Assembly: GCA_023525975.1 (NCBI GenBank)
Contig: JAKNSE010000030.1
Span: forward strand, 2,643,001 to 2,707,000
Source: Smallanthus sonchifolius
Taxonomy: Eukaryota; Streptophyta; Magnoliopsida; Asterales; Asteraceae
Reading direction: 5' to 3'
DNA: 64,000 nt
How positions within the stretch are numbered: position 1 is the first letter of the stretch; the number at the start of each line of letters is the position of its first letter. Positions 31,996 to 41,916 of the stretch are shown piece by piece. The notes beneath the pieces were generated by a model. The model saw only the letters and a list, made by a program, of their open reading frames with translations. It made no database searches and was not told the origin of the DNA. The position numbers and the translations under genes were made by a program.

Positions 31996-33369
31996 TTGAA
32001 TAACCTAAGTATCGGGCCCTAGGAGTTCTTCACCCGAAGGACAGTACGGTGTTGATGGGCCTAGTGGTGGTGATCTTCAGGTTATTCCACTAGTATGCGA
32101 CGTTTGGAATTGACGGTTACGAGAAGGCGCAGATTCGATATGTTCGTTGACTTATGGGTTATGATGTGTGATGTTCTGTTATTGCATTATTTTACGTACG
32201 ATTTTATTAAATGAAGTATGATGTTATGTTTTTGGCAAATATTTGAAGTTAATATTTTATGTTAAAACTAGAACTCACCAGCGTAGCTGACTTTTTAGTA
32301 TGCACATTCAGGTGAAGGGCAGGTTGTGATGATGGACGGTGATGCTTGGCAAGCGAGAAGAGTTACCCGGGCGATATGAAGACTGGCATCCCGTTATGTT
32401 TATTTTATGTAATGAATGTTTTAGACAATGTATACGCTTCCGCATGTTTAAACAATGTTGACGTTATGTATAAATGAAATTTTCCGCTGCGTTATTTTGA
32501 TATTCAAGTCTAAGAACTGTTTGTGAATAAGTAAATCCAACAAGTGAGGCATCCCGGGTTTGGGGCCTTACAAAAACAATGATAAAGTCACCATCTTTTT
32601 TTATAAAAACTCATGTTTGGATTAACTAGGGTTTCAATCTAAAATCTAGGAATAAAAAAGTAACGGAATTGAACGAAACAACTTACGTAGGATTGTTAGA
32701 AACGTCATGGGGAGTCCGAATACGCGTTCAATTTCAAGATCGAAGCTCAAACGAGAGGTACTTGGGTTGCTTGAATGAATTTGGCAATAGGGGGAGGGAG
32801 AGGGGAGTTGGGACGACAATTTAGAGAGAGAGAGAGAATGTGATTAAGGTTTCAAATTTTATAAAAATCCTTATGTGGTGGATTTCAAAGGTTTTAAATT
32901 TGGAATGGATAATCATGAAATATTAAAAAAATATTTAAATAAATCCACTAGATAATGTTCTTTTAAATAATTATTTTTATAAAAGTTCCCATATCTATAA
33001 AAATAATCAGTAACAATAAAATAAACAGTAAAATTAAAATCTGATAATTATACGTGATATCACGAAAGTTAACATAATTCACAGAAAAATCACAAAACAT
33101 ATAAATTCACACAATTTATATTAAAAATAATTATTCGCAATTATTTTTATTAGTTCACCAACGTTACGGGTTCAACTCGTGTGTGATCCGGAAATTTTAC
33201 GAATTACCGATACGTGAGTGTTTGTGTGAAACTGACACATATAATTAACCTAATTAAATGTAATGCATGAGTGAATGTTTGAGATAACTGAGTTTGAATA
33301 AATAAATGTTTGAGATAACGATGTTTGTGTTAACCGAGTTAACATGAAAATGCCGGATGTCACCTTATT

Positions 33370-33735
33370 ACTCAAATTAAGCAGACATCAACTTTTGTTA
33401 ACTTTACGTACTTTACTTTTAAAAACAATTTAAAAGATACGATAGCCGTCAATTCCTTGTCACTTCTTGTATTGTCCTCGTGATCAATACCTGGTATTGT
33501 CCTCATGATTAATACCGCTTAACATGGTATGGTCCTCATGATCCATACCGCTTAATCATGGTATTGTCCTTGTTATTAATACCGCCTAATAGGTACATGG
33601 AGGTTGCGTGGACCCCCGAGTAACCGCCGTCACCCATCACAGTTGTACAACCGTTAGCGAACCACGAAGGTTCTTATAAATGAGAATTTTGCAAGTAAAA
33701 ATGCCTTAGATCACTTTTATCAACAAGTTTTTTAC
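33370..33735. repeat. Q unit copy 1, LTR-like start with a hairpin array
   Basis: Starts the right-hand host half after the E1 target site. 33466-33595 holds four units of about 34 bp in which GGTATT and AATACC flank TCCTCATGA; one unit has GGTATGG with CCATACC. The part 33595-33690 is similar, on the opposite strand, to 31740-31860 of the nested solo LTR (GTTGTACAACTG and flanks). It is probably an old LTR fragment. The same block is at 57605-57960. Confidence 0.6.
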
Positions 33736-34745
33736 TTCGATCTATTCGTCCCTCTAAATGCAACGATTAGAGTTCAACAACGATGTTTCTTCCCGAAGAC
33801 TCGTATCATGAATCAAAATGATTTGGGAAGCTGTTGGAGAGTTTGACGGTGAATCAAATCGGAGGCGGCCGATGGTGATTTTGATGACGGATAAAATCTC
33901 ATATCATTTTATTCAGAATGTCAGATTATTTACTAAAAATTTTTATTTGTTTAATCATATTTGACATACATATATAAAAATTAAAAATTTAGGACAAAAA
34001 GTGTTTTGAATTAACCGATGTGATGATGTAGTGGTTGCAGATGGAACATATGAAGAAGATGAAGATATGCGACTCGCACGAGCATTATATAAACACTGAA
34101 GATTTGTTGAATTTTGTATTCCTAAACACAACTGTTTACTTTTTTATGTTTTTAAAAAATGATTTTTTTTTGTATAGGGATTTCATAGAGAAGTTAAGCT
34201 GCAAGCCATTTGTGGCGGCGGACGTCTTTTACCATAAATTCCACTTGAAGTGGAGAACGTTGTTTGTTCACTAGACCGAATCTTCAAGGTACGGCTGCAA
34301 CAGTCGCCACTCTTCTTAGAGCAAAAGGGTAAATTTTTGCTGACTTAGTTTTGGGAAAAACCACTTAAATGGTAAGAGGCATTTGTAATTTCTCGTAATT
34401 TGGTGCATAAAGTTTAAATATATGTAATCTTTCTCCATCTAATGTGTCTCAGGGTGTTCAAGTGTCAAAAACAAATAAATGCACAAAGATTAATAATCGT
34501 AGGAACTGTACTTATATATTTACCGAATCGTAGGAATGTTGTTTGTATAGAAGTTTTTATGAAGAGATGATACCGTTTGATTGTTGTACGTGATGTTTTA
34601 TTTAAAAATGTTGTTTGGAATATGAAGGTAGTAGAAAAAACGAAAGAAATATAGTTTTAACAGTTTTTTGTATAATTACATTGTTATAATCTCACGTTCA
34701 TATTATAGCTTCATTAAACCCCTTGATTTTATAACCATTATTATG
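33736..34745 (+). other. Unidentified exon-like block of the Q unit
   Basis: Conserved with 57961-58975. It contains a 48-codon frame from about 33817 (MIWEAVGEFDGESNRRRP) ending after TTTATTCAG, and a 79-codon frame at 34035-34274. GTTGCAG before ATGGAACATATG (34040) and TTTGTATAG before GGATTTCATAG look like splice acceptors. I do not recognise a protein family. It may be a gene remnant or simply AT-rich repeat. Confidence 0.3.
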
Positions 34746-35235
34746 CATTCACTGCGTTTTTTGTATAAAAATGAAATACTGTTCTTGAATCAAAAACAGA
34801 AAACGATGACTTTGCGAAGTTAGATACATTTGGATTATGCATTCACTGCATTTTCTGCACTATTTGGATTATGTGATTTTCTTCCCTTGTTAGATACATT
34901 CTGCACCTGCACATTGATGACTTTCAATTGCTTCCTTTTTATTTATTTATTTCAAAACTACCACTGCACCAACCAAGTTATGCTTATAAAAATTGTTTAA
35001 AACCAATGAGCATGTTCAAATATGAATATTAAAGTTTCCGTGGTGACCAGGAAATTAGTTATAATTAAAAGGTTGACCTTAATATTCGCATTGATTAGCA
35101 GAAGGAAACTTCACTACAATTTGATAGTTACATTTCACTACAAATTGATAGTTACATGATTTATTTAAAATATTAGTTAGGGTAATATGATTAAAATTTA
35201 AAATAAATATGAAGTTAATAAATTATAATGTCTAA

Positions 35236-35498
35236 GAGCATTCCCAGCCGTTTCTTTATATTTCTTATCTTTATCCTTATAATTATACTAAAAATCATTA
35301 TTTTTTCTACATTTTTTCTCTTCTTTTCTCTATCCTTATTCTTATCTTTATAATTATACTAAAAACCACTACCTTTATTCTTATATTTACAAAAAATTTA
35401 TATTTTTTCTCTCTCCTCCACTCACAATCATTTTAAACCACTCCTTAAAATATACAAAACTCACTCACAAACTTATACCAAACCGGCTGTGAATGCTC
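35236..35498. mobile_element. Tourist-like MITE (263 bp)
   Basis: Inverted ends GAGCATTCCCAGCCG and CGGCTGTGAATGCTC (one mismatch), flanked by TAA on both sides (35233-35235, 35499-35501). A 3-bp TAA duplication is the habit of PIF/Harbinger elements. The AT-rich interior contains an internal direct duplication (TTATAATTATACTAAAAA twice). No ORF. Confidence 0.85.
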
Positions 35499-35606
35499 TA
35501 AATAAAGTAAAAATACACCAACAGCAAATTATTTAGAAATTTTAGAAAATTATTATTTGCCTTGAGTAAGATGTGTTGTATAATTAATGTGCAATTTTCC
35601 TTGCAG

Positions 35607-35696
35607 AGGACGCCTCAAAGAAACCTAGGAGCATAGTTGATGTTGGGTGTGGAATCGGTGGTAGCTCAAGGTACCTATCGAGAAAATACGGTGCAG
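35607..35696 (+). pseudogene. Exon fragment like gamma-tocopherol methyltransferase (SAM-binding motif I)
   Basis: After a good splice acceptor (TTTTCCTTGCAG) the frame reads DASKKPRSIVDVGCGIGG then SSRYLSRKYGAE. That is the S-adenosylmethionine-binding motif I region of plant gamma-tocopherol methyltransferase (VTE4) and close relatives, as I know the family. The enzyme makes alpha-tocopherol in plastids. Only this one exon-sized piece is visible. The frame runs on to a TAA at about 35748 without further similarity, and no other exons are seen within the segment. It is probably a fragment carried by a transposon, possibly the CACTA element whose end lies 0.9 kb downstream. Confidence 0.75.
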
Positions 35697-35934
35697 AAAG
35701 AGTTAACACGAAGATCATTTACTCGTATGAAGATTGTAAAAGAGGCTAATGAACACAATGAACTTATTTTTTGTATTTGTTGAACTTTGAACTTATTTTT
35801 TTTGCTATTTTGTTGGACTTGAACATATTATATATTTTCTTAAAATTATAATGCGTATACATTTTGAACAAACTATTGAACTTGAAAGGTGTGTATTGAA
35901 TTTCGTTGTCCGACAATTAATAGCAGCCAATAGG

Positions 35935-36593
35935 TTTCATAAATAGTCTTGTGTTTAAAGTGCTTCAATTTTGGAGACTGATTTTCAGCCTCTTATTTTT
36001 CTTTTATAATAGTCACTAGTTCTTTCGTCTATATAACACGTCGGAGACTAAATATCAGTTCCGAATAAGATTACGAAAAAAGATCTTTGACAATAATTTT
36101 CAGCCCCCGATACCTCCCAACAAATGGTAGTATATGTGTAACATACTTGGAGACTGAAAATTAGTCACTGAGCATTTCCTATACCAAAAGGCGTTCGAGA
36201 CTGATTATCAGTCCCTAATTTGGTCCGTAATGAAAATACTAACGAATGATATTTAGTCCCGAATACATTCTCTCTATATTAGAGACTGAAGATTAGTCTC
36301 TAACACATTTACGCCATTATTCATATACAGGGAATATATTAGGGACTGAAATTCAGTAGCCAATAAGTTTCCCTCCAAAAAACTTTACGAAACAAACATA
36401 TTTGCGACTGAAATTTAGTCTCAAATAAGGGGCCTAGATATTAGGGACTGATTATTAGTTACTAAAATATGTTGCGTAAAATTAGTCTCAAATACCACCG
36501 GCAACTGATAAATCAGTCCCTAATACTACTTATTTGAGACTGAAAAATCAGTCCTTACGACTTTAGTCCATAATGGTTATTTTTTTTGTAGTG
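35935..36593 (+). mobile_element. CACTA (En/Spm) transposon end with subterminal repeats
   Basis: The segment ends TTTTTTTTGTAGTG, the complement of the CACTACAA terminus of CACTA elements. Inside are about 13 copies of a roughly 20-bp palindrome near RRGACTGAWWWTCAGTCYC (for example near 35962, 36150, 36199, 36284, 36343, 36505 and 36536). Dense subterminal repeats bound by the transposase are typical of the superfamily. I found no matching left end in this copy and no transposase. Confidence 0.85.
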
Positions 36594-37185
36594 GGCTACC
36601 GGACATGTAAAAAACTGGTTTGTTATGTGATCAAGAAATCGATGTCCAAATGTCAAGGAAGATTATCGTGCGGGATTTTTGAAACAAACATCACAGTGCT
36701 GTTCGTTGGGCTCAATTTGCCAAAAAAATAGAAACAACAAAATTCATAATGCTCAAGAAAAGCCATTAAAAACGAAAACCAAATTGTTTCAATATGCTAC
36801 GTACTTACCTAACGGTTTCAATATGTCAAATATCTCAATTTAGTTTCGGTATATGGCAAAAACCGAACCCAATCTATCCATGAACTCCCACTCAATAAAA
36901 AATAACTTTCCTCCCACCACTTTTGCTTAGAACATAGCGTTGATGGATTTCTGTATATTCATTGGTTTCTATAGTTTATGCACTCATAGTGCATTTATAT
37001 AACATCACTAAAACTAACCGTTTTACTAAACATACGAGTAGAATTAGAAGATTATTGGTTTCTTATGATGTAACAAAAAATAAATGAGTTATGTTTTTAA
37101 ACAATTATTTTGTTGACATACAATTGAAACCCGACCACAAATTTCTTTTTTTACTAAAGTACTTAAAATATCACTTACGACATAA
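36594..37185. repeat. Q unit copy 1, right end
   Basis: Matches 59129-59715 and, more weakly, 63175-63740. AT-rich; no gene recognised. Confidence 0.7.
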
Positions 37186-37326
37186 TAGAAGCAATGACAA
37201 ACACTTCTGCTTTCATGTTTGTCAAGTGGCACTTGAAGTTCCCCCAAACACTTACGACATAATAGAAGCAATGACAAACACTTCTGCTTTCATGTTTGTC
37301 AAGTGGCACTTGGAGTTCCCCCAAAC
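37173..37326. repeat. 77-bp tandem duplication at the start of P copy 2
   Basis: ACTTACGACATAATAGAAGC begins at 37173 and again at 37250, each followed by the P-unit start and CAAGTGGCACTTG. Other copies have it once. Confidence 0.9.
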
Positions 37327-39213
37327 ACTTCAGTAAGAAGTTCTAATAAAACATCGCAATGAAGTGTTCGGAGGATCCCTTAGGGACACTTGGCTTTTCC
37401 TTTCTCTTGCATTACTTTGTAGTCACCCCATGTGTTGGATTATAAAAAAATGGCTTAGTTTTAGCTATATATAGATGAGTTATGGGAAGCTTCTGATCCA
37501 TGAACCAGCATGATGCATGAGAAGGGTGAACATGGTAGGCAATGAGGCTCTATTAGGAGAGTGGTTTTCATGTTCACGTATAGAGGAAAAGATATGAAAA
37601 CAAGATGTCATGGTGAGGACCAGGAGAAGAGAGGTATTATATACTCATTTCTTCATTTATCCCTTAAACATGACTAGGTTCAGCTTCCAACTTTAGTAAT
37701 ATTGGCATCAAATTCCATATATGATCGAGGAATCAACTAAAGATGTAGAAAGGTGAGTCCAAATTAAAATATCTAGCAGTGGTATTACTCTTTTAAGCTA
37801 CCTTGACTCTCTCGAAATAATAACTTTCAACAATTACCTACCCACATTTTCTAGCTAACTAGCTGGCAAATCAAGTTTCACACATCTAGTACTTCACATT
37901 ACTTAGTTGACTTGTCAGCTTCTACATGGTATCCGATTTTTTCTACCTGATTACAAAAGAAAATCATTTACCATCGAATATATAAAAATCTTTAGGTCGT
38001 GAGAGTAAAAGTTATGTTTTTATTTTTATTTTTTGTTGTTTTATTCACACAAGATTGTCAATCGAGTTTCTGTAGGACCTTAACCAATTGAATAAAAGGC
38101 AATCGTGGACGATTCTAAATTAACCACAATTTAGAGTAGAGAAACAATACTTTTCTGTAACATTTATTTTCAGTAGCACATAAATGAGAAATTACTACTT
38201 TTCTTGCGGTAAGATTAAGTGAGTTTGTTTCTCAGGGTAGAAAATAACTTAAGATGCAAGTATAGCAACTTGTTATCCTCACACATCAAGGAATTTACTA
38301 GGAATGTGAACTTATATGATTTGTCTTAGAAATCCAATCTAAGCCATTTAAATTAACCTTTCTGATTCAGACCAAGATAGAAATGGGAGGAAAAATTAAA
38401 TTCTTGTTGGTGCAAATATGGTTTTTAGTTGGTACTTATGTTTTGATGAATGACAAATGTGAATCTTATATATAGAGATTTTAAATGTGTACTCTTAGTG
38501 TATGCGCATTTCAAATTAAAATAATTAAGTTAAATCGAAGCAACCAACTCAGGTCATGGTTTGTCAATTTAGGGCGAGGTAAAAAAGATCCACACACCTC
38601 TCTACAAAAAATCATGACAACTGTAGTTGGATGATTTTTAGACGATAAATCCGAAACAAATCCTCGTATATCGAAAAAAGAACGAGAAAGCCTCGCAGCA
38701 TATTTATACCATTGACATCAAACACACGACTTTTTATGTGAAAGAATGTATGTTGGGCTTAACTTATACTATAGAAAAGAAGTCGGACCGATCCGAAACA
38801 CGCCGGCTCGAATTCACTTTAGTTACCTACAGAGTCGTGCCGAGCCAACTCGTTTACAATAGAGTCTATTTCAAGCGAGCTATTTCAAAGTTTTTTCAAG
38901 AGAAAATTATTCAAGACGAGGCGAAAGTGTGTAAAATAGCCATATGATCCAAAGAGAAATAATAAATTATTACACAATCCAGGATGTACATATTCATCAT
39001 AAGTAACAATGAACATTGAGAACCACATCCGGTAAAACAACTTTATAATTCATCATGAACATATGTGATTGGTGATTCTAATAGTGTTTATAATGACAAA
39101 GCATTTGAAGAAACTACTATAAGAATTAAAAAATACTTGTAGTTTATGAAGGAGAACGTATTTCACAACTCATATCATCCAAAAAAACAAAATAACTTTT
39201 GTTAACAATTATT
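37186..39213. repeat. Tandem host unit, half P, copy 2
   Basis: Same content as copy 1 plus about 50 bp (GTTCACGTATAGAGGAAAAG and onwards) that copy 1 lacks but copies 3 and 5 have. The 69-codon ORF is at 38738-38947. Ends at TTATT next to the composite element. Confidence 0.85.
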
Positions 39214-41798
39214 TGTCACACCCTCAAAATCCACTTGCGCTGTTTTATCGCGAAGCGCGTGACATATCAAGATCTCAGTCATTAGTTACACGGAACGACT
39301 CTATATGAATTTAAATAAAATACTAATACTGCTCTTAGTCACGAGACAACAAAAGGTTAAGTTTGAAAACGTGGCGGAAGCGTAAATAAAATCCAAATGC
39401 AGGAATAGTCAAATGCGCAAAACACCACGCCCAAACCAAAGTAAATAATAGAAACAAATAAGTTTGAAATTGTTTGCGAAATCCATGCTCAGACCATGCA
39501 TCCTAATCTTGTGTGTACCTTAGCGACCTGAAAAGTGTCAACACAATGGTTGGTGAGTTCATAGAGATGTAAGTAATTAAAAAGTTCGATGTTTACTACA
39601 TGATGTAATTAATGTATACCGATAGATAGCTAGTCTATGTCATGCTACTACAAGTGTTCGAAACTGAATCTGACTGTTTGTGTTTGTTTGCCTTCCGCCA
39701 TGTCTACCGAACAATGGCAAATGTCTAGGCTAATCTTACACCCGTTCGACCTCCAGTCAAGTTAGCGTGACTAACTCAGGTGGGGCTTGTCAAAACCCAG
39801 TAGTACTACTCAAAATCACATCGCTATGTTTGCACTTTAATAAGCCAGCGATAATACAATAATACAAAACCCATAATGTTTGCGTGCATGATTTTTTCCC
39901 AAAAAGGAAAGTAAGTAAAGATAGGGGCCATGTAACTCACCTGAGTGTGTATGCAAGTGAAAGCTAAGTAAAATAGCTGAACCTCTAACTGCCACCTATA
40001 ATTCATAGTGTATAAGTGCGTGTTCGTGCAAGTTGATATGAACCCTTAGTATCCAAACAATACTAATGTTTAAGTGTTTTGAAAAATTTACAAGTTTGAC
40101 TCAAGTTTGACCCGACGAACCGTTGGTGACATGTTGTAAGTAATTATGTTTTCTTAGTATAATATTACCACATTATACACAATGATCATACTGTAGCACT
40201 TTGCAACAAATCCTATTTGTTCTAACAAACAAGTACGGTTTCCATAAATAGCAAGTTTCCAAAAATAGCAAGTTTCCATAAATAACAGGTGTGTTCGAGA
40301 TTCGTGTTTCTTGGAATTATCATTGTTAATATGCTTGTAAGATTACTATAACATGTTCTAGATCACCACATCACATAACACTTGCCTATAACTTAACATG
40401 TATGTCATAATTCCAAATAAAGTTTCTATCTTTAGTAACCTATGATAGACATGCAAGATTTCAAGCATCTAACACATTGCAACATGTTATTATGTCCTAC
40501 GTAACATAGCTCTATCATCAAATTATACCACATATGTCCAATTCAAAATTTGATTCCATAATTCATCTACACATGTAACAAGTAACACATAAACCTCATT
40601 ACATCATATAGTTCAATGCTAGTATGCAAGTTTCAAAACCTAAAAAGTTTCCTTCTTTAGTAAGTTACGATAAATTCACATGTTTTCTACAAAACTACAC
40701 TTTCACATGCTTCAAAACTTCATATATAATTAATTAGAAACATTCTACATCATCAAACACGTATAATAACCCGTATTCAACAAGTTCCTCCAATTAAAGT
40801 ATCCTCTTCAGGAAAGCCTATGTTTTCTAGCATGTTTAACGGGATTCAATGCATCAAACCAATTCCATACAACTTATATAATAAGATTATAACCATAGCA
40901 ATCATCATACACATCAAATACGCAATCTAGAAATCACAAAAAAATTCCTTTATGGGAAAGTTACATTCTTTACAACTAGGGTTTCAACAAAATCATCAAA
41001 TACATGTAAAACAATGATAAAGTCACCATCTTTTTTTTTAATAAAAACTCATGTTTGGATGAACTAGGGTTTCAATCTAAAATCTAGGAATCAAAATGTA
41101 ACGGAATTGAACGATACAACTTACGTAGGATTGTTAGAAACGTCAAGGGGAGTCCGAATACGCGTTCAATTTCAAGATCGGAGCTCAAACGAGAGGTGCT
41201 TGGGTTGCTTGAATGAATTCGGCAATGGGGGGAGGGAGAGGGGGGTTGGGACGGCAATTTAGAGAGAGAGAATGTGATTAGGGTTTCAAATTTTATAAAA
41301 ATCCTTATGTGGTGGATTTCAAAGGTTTTAAATTTGGAATAGATAATCATGAAATAATAAAAAAACATTTAAATAAATCCACTAGATAATATTCTTTTAA
41401 ATAATTATTTTTATAAAAGTTCCCATATCTATAAAAATAATCAGTATCAATAAAATAACCAGTAAAATTAAAATCTGATAATTTTACGCGATATCACGAA
41501 AGTTCACATAATTCACAGAAAAATCATAAAACATATAAATTCACATAACTTATATTAAAAATAATTATTCGCAATTATTTTTATTAGTTCACCAACGTTA
41601 CGGATTCAACTCGTGTGTGATCCGGAAATTCTACGAATTACCGATACGTGAGTGTTTGTGCGAAACTGACACATCTAATTAACCTAATAAAATATAATGC
41701 ATGAGTGAATGTTTGAGATAAGTGAGTTTGAATAAATAAATGTTTGAGATAATGAAGTTTGTGTTAACGGAGTTAACCTGAAAATGCCGGATGTCACA
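39214..41798 (-). repeat. Left LTR of E2 (2585 bp)
   Basis: Family E LTR with both ends, about 120 bp shorter than its relatives. Most of this is explained by a deletion of the block around CCGGGTTAGGTATT (about 40540). Confidence 0.92.
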
Positions 41799-41912
41799 TC
41801 ATCCCCTTGTTGAAAGAATTTTCGTCCCGAAAATTAATCCAAGTTGCTAGTTGTCTGAAACAAAAAGTTTGATATGTCACATCATCCCCTTGTTGAAAGA
41901 AATTTCGTCTCA
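41799..41912 (-). promoter_or_regulatory. Duplicated polypurine tract of E2
   Basis: Same doubled CAACAAGGGGATGA arrangement as in E1. The inner copy (about 41883-41900) is followed, in element orientation, by TGTGACATA. It therefore repeats the start of the LTR as well as the PPT. Confidence 0.7.
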
Positions 41913-41916
41913 AAAT

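Larger units (their letters stand above)
30579..32572 (+). mobile_element. Solo LTR (1994 bp) nested in the E1 5' LTR
   Basis: Begins TGTAACATACC and ends GGGGCCTTACA, flanked by the 5-bp duplication AAAAC (30574-30578 and 32573-32577). The uninterrupted sequence is seen in the other family E LTRs. A plus-strand TATAAATA box lies at 30665-30672. Downstream are a 7-copy hairpin array (31030-31249), four copies of a CTTGAAGTTTGGT motif (31869-31993), and CAGGTGAGT at about 31395, a strong splice-donor match. There is no internal region, so it arose by LTR-LTR recombination. Confidence 0.95.
20215..33364 (-). mobile_element. Family E gypsy element 1 (E1), full length, with a nested solo LTR
   Basis: Minus-strand Tekay-type element flanked by TTATT (20210-20214 and 33365-33369). 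The 3' LTR is 20215-22925 and the 5' LTR is 28660-33364, the latter interrupted at 30579-32577. Removing the insert gives an element of about 11.15 kb with LTRs of 2711 and 2706 bp. The outermost LTR bases are mutated (TG to TT at 20216, final A to C at 33364). In the first 240 bp the LTRs differ at roughly 6% of positions, so it is much older than the Tekay element at 7007. Confidence 0.93.
28660..33364 (-). repeat. 5' LTR of E1, interrupted by a solo LTR
   Basis: LTR sequence occupies 28660-30578 and 32578-33364, total 2706 bp without the insert and one copy of its target duplication. It aligns with the LTRs at 20215, 39214 and 54888. Confidence 0.93.
34746..36593. other. 1.85-kb segment present in Q copy 1 but not in copy 3
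   Basis: Both copies share sequence up to CCATTATTA and again from GGCTACCGGACA. Copy 3 has only 153 unrelated bases between (58976-59128). Here the gap holds the MITE, the methyltransferase-like exon and the CACTA end described separately. 34746-35235 is otherwise anonymous, with direct repeats of GCATTCACTGC and of CACTACAA-TTGATAGTTACAT at 35109 and 35135. Confidence 0.75.

Noticed and set aside
35109..35150. Left end of the CACTA element at CACTACAA
   Set aside because: Two CACTACAAWTTG copies occur, but as direct repeats in the wrong context, without the subterminal palindromes or a GGC duplication.
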